Counted from the first letter of the stretch, positions 33,074 to 42,497 are shown. The stretch is DNA of 50,105 nucleotides from Taibaiella sp. (GCA_016786705.1 JAEUVV010000002.1:1-50105), one strand, 5' to 3'. The notes: a model not told the origin generated them from the letters alone. Numbers and translations are program-made.

Positions 33074-34993
33074 CTAAAGTTTAGTAAATTTAAAACTCGC
33101 GTTTTTTCCATCTACATTAATGTTCAGGTAATATATACCGGCACGTAAAGCCGTAACATCAATTTTTAAAGACTGGTTCTCGCCAACCTGCAGCCATTGC
33201 TGCGCCAGCACTTCCTGCCCCAATACGTTAACGATTTTTATACCGGCATTTTTAATGACTTTCCTTGATTGCAGGTACAACTCAGTCGAAGCCGGGTTAG
33301 GGAATAGGGACAGGCCATAAGCAGCAATAACTTTATCCACTCCTACCCCACTTAAGGTAACAGGGTCAGATACACCGGTACAGCCATATTCATTCGTAAC
33401 ACTGACCGTATAAGTACCATCTTCGGTAGCGGTATAGCTGTTGCTGGTAGCCCCGGAGATAGCAATACCGCCTTTGTGCCATTGATAGGTATCGAAAGTC
33501 CCGGTACTCAATACATTATTATTATTCGCGATAACCGGTTCCGGCAAGTCGCGTACATTAACGGTCACCCCCGTTGTGGTATCAATACAGCCGCCGTTTA
33601 TATCCGAGATCACCGTATAGGTACCGCCATCGGTTATGACCAGGGAGTCTGCCGTCGCTCCCACAGCGGTGCCATTTCTCAGCCATTGATAACTCAGGCT
33701 GTCATGTGCTGTTACCTTTAAGGTGAGTGATGACCCTTCGCATAAATCTCTTTCCGAGAGTGAAGTGATCTTTACCGGGCTGGGTAATGTGATATCAAAA
33801 GAAACAGAATCTACACAACCGCCATCACTGGTAACCACCGCCACATAATGGCCGGGCTGCGTTAAGGTATAAGTATTCGTGATCACGGAAGAATCCGAGT
33901 AAAATTTAGTCACGCGGCTGTTACCGTATTCACATACGTACAGTGTGTCCTGGAACTTAGCAAAACCCATAGGTTGGGAGATCTGGTTCAAAGCAGTTCC
34001 ACTTCCATTGCCGCCAACTACCGTGGTGCCCGTTGTAGCGCCGGCCGGCCAGTATTGCACCCGGTGATTATTGGACTCGGTAACAAATATGCCGCCAAGG
34101 TTATCCAGCGCGATGCCGGTAGGCCGGTTCAATTGATTGGCTGCCGCTCCCTGTCCATTACCGCCTGCTACGATCGCGCCGGCCGTAGCCCCGGGTGCCC
34201 ACTTGGTTACCCGGTGATTGCTATACTCTGTAACATAAATATTCTCACCGGCATCAACAAAAAGATTCCCGTTCATTGAAGGGATGGCGAACTGGTTCAA
34301 TGCAGCACCAAACCCGTTACCTCCCGCTACTGTAGTACCAGATGTAGCCCCGGGTGCCCATTTCTGTATACGGGAATTACCGGCATCTACGATATAAACA
34401 TTCCCGTTGCGGAGGAATAATCCACCGGCAAAATTTAGCTGGTTCGCCGCAGCGCCCATACCGTTACCACCGGCAACGGTAACTCCGGTAGTTGCCCCTG
34501 CCGTCCATTTCTGTACCCGGTTATTAAAACAGTCGCTTACATAGATATCTCCATTATTGTCTACAAACACACCTACGGGAAAATTCAGCTGGTTGGCAGC
34601 GCTTCCCTGGCCGTTACCACCAGCAACAGTCACACCGGTAGTTGCCCCCGGCGCCCACTTCTGGATCCGGTGATTAGGCGCATCGGCCACGTAAACATTG
34701 CCCTGGTTATCGACATGCATCCCCATGGGTTGGTTAAGTTGGTTAGCTCCATTGCCCTGCCCGTTACCGCCAGCTACTATAAAACCGGTACCTAAGGAAG
34801 CAATATAAGTCTGCACAACTATATTATCTTTCTTCCAGGAAATACTGTCCATAGCAAAGTTAGCATTTACGGTAAGGGTTACCGGGTAGCAATACCCGGA
34901 GTTGCTTAAAGTAGCGTCACATTGGGCAAAAGCTTGCTGCGCGCCTTGAACAAGGCCTGTGGCAACCATGAAGGTTAGTAATAATTTTCTCAT
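33074..34993 (-). CDS. T9SS-exported NHL beta-propeller protein
   Basis: 639 residues with a signal peptide (to about residue 23, AFA-Q). After a short N-terminal domain (about 25-65) come six NHL-type repeats of about 50 residues (about 70-370). Each has AGGNGxGxxxNQL, a D-N-x-G-x-(I/V)-(Y/F)-V line and N-x-R-(I/V)-x-(K/Y)-W, which suggests a six-bladed propeller. Two Ig-like modules follow (GGTYTV and DGTYTV lines), and then a T9SS sorting domain (LFPNPASTELYLQS, then VLGQEV). It is likely a surface or released binding protein. NHL propellers bind proteins, nucleic acids or sugars, and no ligand is readable here. Confidence 0.92.
   Translation of the reverse strand: MRKLLLTFMVATGLVQGAQQAFAQCDATLSNSGYCYPVTLTVNANFAMDSISWKKDNIVVQTYIASLGTGFIVAGGNGQGNGANQLNQPMGMHVDNQGNVYVADAPNHRIQKWAPGATTGVTVAGGNGQGSAANQLNFPVGVFVDNNGDIYVSDCFNNRVQKWTAGATTGVTVAGGNGMGAAANQLNFAGGLFLRNGNVYIVDAGNSRIQKWAPGATSGTTVAGGNGFGAALNQFAIPSMNGNLFVDAGENIYVTEYSNHRVTKWAPGATAGAIVAGGNGQGAAANQLNRPTGIALDNLGGIFVTESNNHRVQYWPAGATTGTTVVGGNGSGTALNQISQPMGFAKFQDTLYVCEYGNSRVTKFYSDSSVITNTYTLTQPGHYVAVVTSDGGCVDSVSFDITLPSPVKITSLSERDLCEGSSLTLKVTAHDSLSYQWLRNGTAVGATADSLVITDGGTYTVISDINGGCIDTTTGVTVNVRDLPEPVIANNNNVLSTGTFDTYQWHKGGIAISGATSNSYTATEDGTYTVSVTNEYGCTGVSDPVTLSGVGVDKVIAAYGLSLFPNPASTELYLQSRKVIKNAGIKIVNVLGQEVLAQQWLQVGENQSLKIDVTALRAGIYYLNINVDGKNASFKFTKL
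34005..34775. repeat. Six tandem about-150-bp NHL-encoding repeats
   Basis: A recurring line of the type CC(A/G)TTACCNCC begins at about 34005, 34155, 34314, 34461, 34611 and 34761, a period of 147-159 bp. The units are similar at DNA level, not just protein level, which points to recent duplication or conversion. Confidence 0.8.
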
Positions 34994-35165
34994 TTAAATC
35001 AATTTAAAAGGGTGATAATAATAGGTGTAATGACCCTGTAAATATATTTTAACTTTAAGCTCAGATTTACAAAACGTTCACTCATTTTCAGTAAAAATGA
35101 GTGAATTCCCCTACCCGCATTTCCTGTAAATAGCACATATTGCAGTGTAAAATATCTTTATCCTG

Positions 35166-37169
35166 ATGATTTTAGAGAAACAATATAGCAGCAAGTGGCA
35201 CAGGTTGGTACAGCCAATCAGGCGGCTTATGCTCCTTATAGCGCTTTGTTGCAGTCAATATAGCAATGCCCAGACAGAAAACAAGACTATTTATAAGACC
35301 GGTACCGGCAATTTATTGTTGTCCGATACCCTGTTGATCAATGAGCAATTATCCAAAATAGAAACCCTTAACCAGACCCAGCCCGACAGCGCCATTGGTC
35401 TATTGAATGAGCTGATCGCTTATGAGCAGGAAACTATTATGCAACCGTTCAATGGGAAGGTATTTGCATTTGCCGCAGTCTGCTACTTAAGAAAAGGTGA
35501 TTACAAACAATGTGAACGGTTCCTGGAAAAGGCCTTTCATTATGCCCGAAAAAGTAATGATAAAGAAATACTCAGCTACCTGCATAATGTGAATGCCGTT
35601 ATTTACCAGCAATCCGGATTATATAGCAAAAGCATCAGCCATTACCTGCAGGCAATAGAGCTGGCCAATGAAAACTTAAGTGATAAGCGCATTATCCAGA
35701 CCTATACAAATTTCGGCGGCTTCTGGAGTATTATTGGCGAATATAAACAAGCTTTAAAATATTATGACCTGGCTTCCGGCATACTGGAAAAAAGTAAAAA
35801 GCCGGATGCTTATATCACCATGAATATCGGTATCGCGAAATCAGACTCCAGCAATGATTTCGCCATCTCCAAATTTAAAGAAGCGCTCCAAATACTTAAC
35901 AGGAAAAATGACGTGCACCTGGCAAACAAGCTCTACGTCAACCTTACAGAGGCTTACCGGATCAACAAGCAATATGACTCGGCACTTTTTTATCTGCAAA
36001 AAGCGGAAGTAGCTTCAAAACTATTTAATACCAATACCTCGCTGGCCCTGTACCACTCAGAGGCAGGAAAACTCTACCTGGAACTTGGCAATACCAAAAG
36101 AGCTGAAGAAGAGCTTACGAAGGCATTAAAATGTTCTGATGCGAGCCATACCAAAGAGCTCAGTAAAGAAATTCATGAAGTCCTGGCCCAGGTCTATGAG
36201 CGAAAGCAGGACTTCAAAAATGCTTTCCTTCACCAAACTTATGCCATCCGGTTACAGGATAGTTTAGATAAGTCAGAAAAAGCAAAAACATTAGACCTCA
36301 TGCTGGACTACCAGAAAGCAGAGCAGAACCGCATCATTGCCAATAACGCACTTGAACTGGCGCAAAAAGAAAACCAGCTCGAACAGCGTAATGTATGGAT
36401 GGCTTTGATGCTTGGCATTTCCCTGGGCGTAATAGGCATTGTGATCTTTGCATTCAGGAATAGCAGGAACAAACAAAAATTGCAAAACAATGAGCTTGCC
36501 CTGCTTCGCCAAACCCAGGAAGTTGAACGCTTAAAAGCCCTTTCAGAAGGGGAGGAAAAAGAACGCAACAGGATCGCGCATGAGCTGCATGACAGTGTAA
36601 TGGTTGAATTCGCTTCCGTAAAAATGCAGTTAAACGCATTACCCCAGCAGTTCCCTGAAATGACTGCTTCAGAAAATCATAAACGGATTGTACAACAGAT
36701 GGACCGCGCCACCAAAGAACTGCGGCTTACCGCCCATAACCTTATGCCCGACCTCTTACTGGATGAAGGATTGGTACAGGCGATATTTTATTTCTGTAAT
36801 AATATCCGCAAAACCTCGGGGCTGCCGATTTCTTTTCAGCATATAGGCTTGCCTGTTCCCAGGTTTATCGTGGATTTCGAGATCCTGATCTACCGTACTG
36901 TACAGGAAATCATCCAGAACATTATCAAGCATGCGGAAGCCGGCAAAGCTTTGGTGCAGATACAGTATGACGGGGAATACCTGTCCATTACCATTGAAGA
37001 TAATGGCAAAGGGTTTGACCGGTCTAAAGGCCATGAAGGGATGGGATTAAGAAGTATCAAAAACCGGCTCCAGCTATTCCATAGCCAGCTGGATATCAAA
37101 AGTGTACTGGGCCTGGGCACTACGGTACTGATCGAATCTCAGGCAAAAAACTTAATTTTAGAAAAATAA
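35166..37169 (+). CDS. TPR-containing sensor histidine kinase, NarL-partner type
   Basis: 667 residues. A signal or anchor segment lies at about 17-36 (LMLLIALCCSQYSNAQ), followed by several TPR repeats (about 70-400) predicted extracytoplasmic. A TM helix lies near 412-432 and a coiled-coil linker follows. The HisKA_3 dimerisation domain carries ERNRIAHELHDS with phosphoacceptor H475. The HATPase_c domain has EIIQNIIKHA and DNGKGFD with a GMGLRSIKNR lid. It senses through TPRs and phosphorylates the adjacent regulator, whose gene starts 6 nt downstream. The signal is unknown. Confidence 0.93.
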   Translation: MILEKQYSSKWHRLVQPIRRLMLLIALCCSQYSNAQTENKTIYKTGTGNLLLSDTLLINEQLSKIETLNQTQPDSAIGLLNELIAYEQETIMQPFNGKVFAFAAVCYLRKGDYKQCERFLEKAFHYARKSNDKEILSYLHNVNAVIYQQSGLYSKSISHYLQAIELANENLSDKRIIQTYTNFGGFWSIIGEYKQALKYYDLASGILEKSKKPDAYITMNIGIAKSDSSNDFAISKFKEALQILNRKNDVHLANKLYVNLTEAYRINKQYDSALFYLQKAEVASKLFNTNTSLALYHSEAGKLYLELGNTKRAEEELTKALKCSDASHTKELSKEIHEVLAQVYERKQDFKNAFLHQTYAIRLQDSLDKSEKAKTLDLMLDYQKAEQNRIIANNALELAQKENQLEQRNVWMALMLGISLGVIGIVIFAFRNSRNKQKLQNNELALLRQTQEVERLKALSEGEEKERNRIAHELHDSVMVEFASVKMQLNALPQQFPEMTASENHKRIVQQMDRATKELRLTAHNLMPDLLLDEGLVQAIFYFCNNIRKTSGLPISFQHIGLPVPRFIVDFEILIYRTVQEIIQNIIKHAEAGKALVQIQYDGEYLSITIEDNGKGFDRSKGHEGMGLRSIKNRLQLFHSQLDIKSVLGLGTTVLIESQAKNLILEK

Positions 37170-37175
37170 CCGATT

Positions 37176-37823
37176 ATGTCCATCAGTATTTCCATTATAG
37201 ACGATCATCCGCTGGCTACTACCGGCATTGTGAATATGCTTAAGGAATTTAAGGATATTAAAATAACCGGCATTTATCATACAGCTCCTGCACTACTGGA
37301 GGATATAGCTACCCGGCAACCGGAAATACTTTTAATGGATATAATGTTGAAAGAATATTCTGGTAAAGACTTAGCGCCACAATTAAAAAAAGACTACCCG
37401 GAACTTAAGCTAATCGCTTTGACGAGCCTGGATGCACCGGCCTCAGTCTCGGGCATGATGCGCAGGGGATGCAGCGGTTACCTGTTGAAAGATACGGATC
37501 AGTATACCTTATACAATGCCATCATAGCGGTACACAGGGGCGAAGAATTTATAGAACCGTCCCTAAAAGAAACTATGGTGCAAAATCTCTTCAATTTCAG
37601 TAAAAATACATCCAATGATCGGTCTATCCCGGAGATCACTATGCGGGAAAAAGAAATTATTCAATTGATCGCCGATGAATTAACCACGCAGGAAATAGCG
37701 GACAAATTGTTTATCAGTTTTCGTACCGTTGAGAATCACCGGTACAGCCTGATGCAGAAATTAGTGGTCAAGAATACAGCCGGGCTGATCAAAGTCGCCA
37801 TACAATTGGGATTGGTTAAATAA
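37176..37823 (+). CDS. NarL/LuxR-type response regulator
   Basis: 215 residues. The receiver domain has the acidic pair D9-D10, phosphoacceptor D55 in LLMDIML and a conserved K105-type position after it. The C-terminal LuxR-type helix-turn-helix (about 148-210) has REKEIIQLIADELTTQEIA and FISFRTVENHR. It pairs with the kinase upstream. Its last 8 bp overlap the end of the convergent minus-strand operon, which may create antisense interference between the two units. Confidence 0.95.
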   Translation: MSISISIIDDHPLATTGIVNMLKEFKDIKITGIYHTAPALLEDIATRQPEILLMDIMLKEYSGKDLAPQLKKDYPELKLIALTSLDAPASVSGMMRRGCSGYLLKDTDQYTLYNAIIAVHRGEEFIEPSLKETMVQNLFNFSKNTSNDRSIPEITMREKEIIQLIADELTTQEIADKLFISFRTVENHRYSLMQKLVVKNTAGLIKVAIQLGLVK

Positions 37824-38937
37824 CCGCTGTCATTTCCCTTTCACCAGCTTTGCCTGAAGTATTGCTTCTTTTACGCCAGATAAATCCATCAATCACGTAA
37901 TGGGTCAATTGCGGCATCGCCAGTAAAGGCACAATAAATTTCAGCCAGGAAGCATTGAGTCGCTCACTTCTAAAATCACTGAATAGGGCAAATAACCTCC
38001 CGTTATCCTGCCACACCCAGGTATCCCAAAGCCCTTCTTCCAAAAAAGCGAAGAGAAATATAACCGCCAGGAACAGGAGCATGCCTAAAGGGCCATACAT
38101 CAATTTCCAGAACGGGGAACGCTGCTGCTGCGCCTTATTTTCCCGCATAGAAAATATCCAGATCAATGCCATATAGGGAATACCGTGCGCCACCACGTTT
38201 AAAAGGGTAAAAGCAAGATCACCGTTAAAGTAAACGATACCCATATACCAGGAAAACAGCGTTCCTGCAATAATCAGTATACGCAAAACATTGATCGTCC
38301 TAAACCGGGCAACCAGGAAGATTTCTTTACCTACATATACAGCAATAATCAAGGCATACAGGATGGTAAAAAATACCCGGACACCAGGTAATTCCTTAAT
38401 GATAAAATCCCCTTCTACAAACCAGTTAAAATTCCTCGGGCTGCTAAAATGCCAGTATAATATAGGATAAACAGTGGCGGTATAAATGGTAAGCACATCT
38501 ACCCGTTTACACCAGGCCGGCAGCTGCTCTTCCTTCCTGGAGTAAAGCTTCATGATACCGTACTGCTGGCGGATAAAATGAAAGACCGCGATATAGGCCA
38601 TTACGGTCCAGAACAAGGCCATGCTGACACTGCAAAGCAGGACGCCAAACAAAAAGGAAGCTAGTGGAATTAAGGTCATTGGCCTGCGGTAGCGTTGCCA
38701 GGAATCCTTGCTGAAATAAGTACGGAATAAAGTGCTGTATACATGCGCCACATCGATCAGCAGGACCAGGATCACCCACCAGTAAACCGGGATATCTTTC
38801 GCATCGTGGAACAATTGCGGGAAGATCGCGATAAAAGCCAGGCAAAGGAATGGCGGGGCAATGATAAACAAGATATCTACCCAGGGTTTGCCCAACCAAT
38901 GTTTAGTAAATGATATAAATGGTTGCTGAACACTCAT
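37816..38937 (-). CDS. Polytopic membrane protein with conserved-looking His motifs, last gene of polyamine-like operon
   Basis: 373 residues with about nine hydrophobic segments. Histidines sit at membrane edges in striking contexts: IDVAHVYSTLFRTYF (about 61-75), FHFIRQQYGIMKLYS (about 119-133), VVAHGIPYMAL (about 245-255) and LTHYVIDGFIW (about 343-353). Repeated intramembrane His can bind heme or a di-iron centre, as in membrane-bound oxygenases, but I do not recognise a family and this is inference. The start codon overlaps the stop of the flavin oxidase gene by 4 nt (ATGA), so the two are translationally coupled and probably functionally linked. Confidence 0.85.
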   Translation of the reverse strand: MSVQQPFISFTKHWLGKPWVDILFIIAPPFLCLAFIAIFPQLFHDAKDIPVYWWVILVLLIDVAHVYSTLFRTYFSKDSWQRYRRPMTLIPLASFLFGVLLCSVSMALFWTVMAYIAVFHFIRQQYGIMKLYSRKEEQLPAWCKRVDVLTIYTATVYPILYWHFSSPRNFNWFVEGDFIIKELPGVRVFFTILYALIIAVYVGKEIFLVARFRTINVLRILIIAGTLFSWYMGIVYFNGDLAFTLLNVVAHGIPYMALIWIFSMRENKAQQQRSPFWKLMYGPLGMLLFLAVIFLFAFLEEGLWDTWVWQDNGRLFALFSDFRSERLNASWLKFIVPLLAMPQLTHYVIDGFIWRKRSNTSGKAGEREMTAVI

Positions 38938-40541
38938 AAAAATTGCTTTACGCGCCCTGCGGCATTTAATCCCTGGTAAAAAGCTTCTTCGAAAATGCTG
39001 ACGCCGGCAATATCGGTATGGGCAAAATGGATTTTGTTACCAATACTTTGCTGCAGACTTTTACGGGCTGCACCCCAGATCCAGCCGGGCAAAGGCTGTA
39101 TCATGGCATGACCCCATAAAGCGATATCAGCCTGCAACAATTGCTGTTCCAGGTTGGGATGCACTTTCAGCAGGTCACTCAAGATCTCATCTACCCAGTC
39201 TTTATGTTGTTTCGCCAGGGCCACTTTACGGGCTTCCGCGTTAGAAGCACCTTTAAGCGGTTTATAATAAGTCAGGTTTTTTACGGGCTGCGACAGGCTG
39301 ATCTTCTGGTGCCCGGCATCCACGTAACCCAGGCCATTGCCGCCATAGATCACATTATCCCAGGAAAGATCGACACCATTACGTTCCTCCAGTCCTGCTT
39401 TTACTTTCAGGTTGGCCACGATCCAGGGGCTGTATTGCATATTAGCCTTTACCGTCTCAACCCTTTCCGGATCGGCGCTGCCAAGCATCCGCGCGTTTAC
39501 AAACTGGGGCGCGGCTATGATACATTGTTCGCAGCGCAAGCCCTTTATTGCTTTATTAGGCACATCATAGTAAATGAGCTCTATTTTACTATCTACCTCC
39601 TCAACAGCGACCACAAGGCTATTAGTGCGTATCTCGGCCTGGCTTCTTTTAAGTAGTTGCTCTGCCAGGAAGCCATTCCCCTGCTCCCAGGTAAGTACAT
39701 CATCATAATGAGCATTAGCAGCAAGGCCTTTACGGGCCGCGAAGTAATGAATACCGGCCCAGGCGCTGATCTGCTCGATAGTGGTCCCGAAATCATCTAA
39801 GGTACAATAGTTCGCATACCAGAGTAATTCATCAGCATTAAATGCCTGTTGTGTTAACCACTCTTTGAAAGTCAGTTGATCTAAAGCAGTATATAAAGGA
39901 TCTGCACTGGAAAGATCCACAGGAATAGCAAACGCGTCTCTACCATCTTTCCCTTTCTCCTTGCGCAACCTGGCCATCTCCTCAAAAAAGCGGGTAAATT
40001 GATGCTTTGAAGTATCGCTTAAACCGTGGTTAGGTACAATACCTTCCTGCCACTTACCATTGATATATAGCCTGTCTTCCGGGTCATGGCATAAGTACAG
40101 TTCATTGTACACCGGCAGCCCGTTTTCATAGCCGGTAATTACCCCGGCCTCTTCCAGGAAAGCCATATAATCGGTAAGCTGGTTATTAGGGATGGGCACA
40201 TAGTGGGCGCCATAAGGGAATTTTGAATACTCGTTGCTCCCGCTGGCCGCATTCCCACCGGTATGGGCTTCGAGTTCCAGCAACAGCACTTCTTCTATCC
40301 TGGCTTTATGCAGGTGCATCGCAGCTGATAAACCGCTGATGCCACCACCCACGATCACTACTTTTCTTTCTTCAAATACTGCAGGCCGTTCAAAAACTTT
40401 ATCCCGCAACAGGTGCCCGATCGCGGCGCTTGCACCTACAATACTTCCGGGAATATTTCGCTTGCTGCGACAGGCGGTCAGGCCCAATCCCAGCCCGCCG
40501 GAAACGGTCATCATCCATCTTATAAATTGCCTGCGTTCCAT
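38934..40541 (-). CDS. Exported flavin amine oxidase-like protein (Tat motif plus lipobox)
   Basis: 535 residues from the ATG at 40541, which begins 1 nt after the TGA of the spermidine synthase gene. A longer start at 40577 would overlap that gene by 35 nt. The N-terminus has a twin-arginine motif (ERRQFIRWM, R3-R4), a Gly-rich hydrophobic stretch and a lipobox LTAC with C24, so it should be a folded, Tat-exported lipoprotein. An FAD Rossmann motif follows (VVIVGGGISGLSA, about 61-73; LLLELEAHTGGNA after it). The C-terminus (HFAHTDIAG) fits the final FAD-contact region of the amine oxidase family. A polyamine or related amine is a plausible substrate because of the neighbours. The substrate is not proven. 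Confidence 0.88.
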   Translation of the reverse strand: MERRQFIRWMMTVSGGLGLGLTACRSKRNIPGSIVGASAAIGHLLRDKVFERPAVFEERKVVIVGGGISGLSAAMHLHKARIEEVLLLELEAHTGGNAASGSNEYSKFPYGAHYVPIPNNQLTDYMAFLEEAGVITGYENGLPVYNELYLCHDPEDRLYINGKWQEGIVPNHGLSDTSKHQFTRFFEEMARLRKEKGKDGRDAFAIPVDLSSADPLYTALDQLTFKEWLTQQAFNADELLWYANYCTLDDFGTTIEQISAWAGIHYFAARKGLAANAHYDDVLTWEQGNGFLAEQLLKRSQAEIRTNSLVVAVEEVDSKIELIYYDVPNKAIKGLRCEQCIIAAPQFVNARMLGSADPERVETVKANMQYSPWIVANLKVKAGLEERNGVDLSWDNVIYGGNGLGYVDAGHQKISLSQPVKNLTYYKPLKGASNAEARKVALAKQHKDWVDEILSDLLKVHPNLEQQLLQADIALWGHAMIQPLPGWIWGAARKSLQQSIGNKIHFAHTDIAGVSIFEEAFYQGLNAAGRVKQFL

Positions 40542-40542
40542 A

Positions 40543-42078
40543 TCAGCGGTCGGTATAATGTCGCCATTCCTGTTCAAAATATTTGACCAGGGCCTGGTTG
40601 TTCAGTTTATTGATCTCCAGCGTGTCTTTGCTGCGCATATCGTCCGAGAAAGTCATCATCTGCTGAAATACCGGTGTACTGATATAGCGTGCCGGGACAG
40701 CAAAAGTATCCGGGACCGTTAAAGGCGCCTGCTGGCTGGCCATAATATAACCCCATTCGCCAAAAGAGGGCACATAATTGTGGTAAGGAAGGGTCCGGAA
40801 GCCACATGCGTTCAAGGTCTTATTCACACACCAGAAGCTTTTAGGTGCTACAAGCGGCGAAGTGCTTTGAATGACGACCACAGACAAAGGATGCAACACC
40901 TGCTTCAGCAAATTATAAAAAGTATTGGAATACAATTTACCTAAACCAAAACTGGAGGGATCCGGGAAGTCGATAATCACGCAGTCGTAGACGGTCCGGC
41001 TTTCTTTCATCCAGATAAAGGCATCTTTATTCTCTATAGTCACTTTAGGATTTGTAAGGGAATGTTCATTCAATGCCGACAGCATTTTATGAGAGCTGAA
41101 TAATCGGGTCATTTCCGGGTCCAGGTCTACAAGGTGTATGCGTTCCACGCCAGGATATTTCAGTATCTCTCTCACGGCCAATCCGTCACCACCGCCTAAT
41201 ACCAGTACATTCTTTAGCTGCTTTACATTGCTCATTGCCGGGTGCACTAATGCTTCATGGTAACGGTACTCATCCCGGGAGCTAAACTGCAGGTTACTAT
41301 TGAGAAAGAGCCGGAGCTCTTCCCTGTTCTTGGTAAGCACGATCCGCTGGTAAGGAGTAGATTTTGCAAAGACTACCTTATCCTGGTAGGAAAGCTCATC
41401 GCCATAATCCATGATCTCATCCGCAAAAGCAAACGCGGCTACCTGCGAAATGAGCACGATAAAGGCCGTTAACTTAAGTAATGCTACCCGCTTTATCTGT
41501 CCGCTGAAGTAATAGCACAAAATGATACTGACCACTACATTAATGATACCAAAGAAAAGGCTGGTACGGATGAGTCCGAGATGCGGTACAAACAAGAGGG
41601 GAAAAACGATGGAAGCCAATAAAGCACCAATGTAATCAAAGGTAAACACCCGGCTTACCAATTCATTAAAAGAAAGCTTATCCTTAAGTATTTTTAATAA
41701 TAAGGGTATTTCTATGCCCACGAGCGTACCAATGATAACAACCAGGAAAAGCAGTAGAAACTGGAACCCGTCGATAACAGGAAACAAGACAAATAGCAAG
41801 GGGGCGGAAATACCGCCGATAAATCCTACCAGTAGCTCCACCTGCACAAACCAGGTGATAAGATTACGGGTAAAGTACTTGGACAAAAAAGAACCGATAC
41901 CCATGGAAAACATATAGGTACCGATGATCAAACTAAACTGCGTGATACTGTCGCCCAACACATAAGAAGCCAGTGTGCCGGCAATTAATTCATAAATGAG
42001 CCCGCAAACCGCAATAATGAGTACCGAAAAAAGCAGCAACCACTGCGTTCTGACCACTTGTTTCGGGGTACTATCCAT
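40543..42078 (-). CDS. speE: Membrane-fused spermidine synthase-like aminopropyltransferase
   Basis: 511 residues from the ATG at 42078 (an upstream TTG at 42093 is rejected). The N-terminal half has about seven TM segments (to about residue 225). The C-terminal half is a spermidine synthase domain: TPYQRIVLT, FSSRDEYRYHEALVHPA, the AdoMet-type loop VLVLGGGDGLAVREIL, the VDLDPE acidic residue and IIDFPDPSS. The last keeps both Asp of the active-site D-x-x-D motif but differs from the soluble-enzyme form DSTDPxGP. TM-fused members are a known branch whose products are not well defined. It overlaps the DUF350 gene by 8 nt. Confidence 0.92.
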   Translation of the reverse strand: MDSTPKQVVRTQWLLLFSVLIIAVCGLIYELIAGTLASYVLGDSITQFSLIIGTYMFSMGIGSFLSKYFTRNLITWFVQVELLVGFIGGISAPLLFVLFPVIDGFQFLLLFLVVIIGTLVGIEIPLLLKILKDKLSFNELVSRVFTFDYIGALLASIVFPLLFVPHLGLIRTSLFFGIINVVVSIILCYYFSGQIKRVALLKLTAFIVLISQVAAFAFADEIMDYGDELSYQDKVVFAKSTPYQRIVLTKNREELRLFLNSNLQFSSRDEYRYHEALVHPAMSNVKQLKNVLVLGGGDGLAVREILKYPGVERIHLVDLDPEMTRLFSSHKMLSALNEHSLTNPKVTIENKDAFIWMKESRTVYDCVIIDFPDPSSFGLGKLYSNTFYNLLKQVLHPLSVVVIQSTSPLVAPKSFWCVNKTLNACGFRTLPYHNYVPSFGEWGYIMASQQAPLTVPDTFAVPARYISTPVFQQMMTFSDDMRSKDTLEINKLNNQALVKYFEQEWRHYTDR

Positions 42079-42286
42079 GAATTGACGCGGCAATAATAAT
42101 AGCTAAAGATAAAAGAAAGAAACCGACCAGGAGCGCCGCGGCCTTATTTTGCTTTTCAAATACTTCCCGGAAAAGGTTATGCTTGGGCGTAACCAGTTCC
42201 ATAATAATAAAGGCTACGATCAGCGCTACGATACCGATACCGGCAAACATTAATGAATTTATTACACTTGCTGTCATTATAATCAT
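42071..42286 (-). CDS. DUF350 membrane protein
   Basis: 71 residues with two TM segments (about 9-30 and 49-68) and the linker MELVTPKHNLFREVFEKQN, typical of one half of the DUF350 (YjfL) family. An alternative start is the ATG at 42277. DUF350 proteins recur beside DUF4178 and aminopropyltransferase genes in many bacteria. Their activity is not established. The stop overlaps the next start (ATGGATAG). Confidence 0.88.
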   Translation of the reverse strand: MIIMTASVINSLMFAGIGIVALIVAFIIMELVTPKHNLFREVFEKQNKAAALLVGFFLLSLAIIIAASIHG

Positions 42287-42295
42287 TTTAATAAT

Positions 42296-42478
42296 TTATT
42301 TATGATAAAAATAAGTTCTTCCTGTTCGGGCATTGCCGCCGCCCGAAGCGCTGGTTTCATTACCCTGGAAAGGCCACAAAGAGTAACCCATATAGTCGGC
42401 ACTGGCCTTTACACCGGTAATGCCCAGCACAAAGACGATAAACCATTTCATTTTTTTTATAGTATCTAAAAGTTTCAT
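42296..42478 (-). CDS. Small membrane or secreted peptide in polyamine-like operon
   Basis: 60 residues: a short basic N-terminus, one hydrophobic segment (about 10-26, WFIVFVLGITGVKASA), then a 34-residue polar tail with YMGYSLWPFQGNE and Gly/Ser/Thr-rich sequence. It could be a signal-anchored peptide or, if cleaved after ASA, a small exported peptide. It is tightly placed (9 nt before DUF350, 19 nt after DUF4178), which supports a real gene. Family unknown. Confidence 0.65.
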   Translation of the reverse strand: MKLLDTIKKMKWFIVFVLGITGVKASADYMGYSLWPFQGNETSASGGGNARTGRTYFYHK

Positions 42479-42497
42479 TGGATTTATGCTATTTTAA

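Noticed and set aside
38507..38899. 130-residue minus-strand frame inside the His-rich membrane protein gene
   Set aside because: It is a shifted frame of a better-supported gene with regular TM pattern and coupled start. The shadow is Pro/Arg-rich with no motif.
39141..39656. 171-residue plus-strand frame opposite the flavin oxidase gene
   Set aside because: It is antisense to a gene with clear FAD motifs and shows no homology pattern of its own.
40543..42093. Start of the membrane spermidine synthase at 42093
   Set aside because: That codon is TTG and extends further into the DUF350 gene. The ATG at 42078 gives the usual short coupled overlap.
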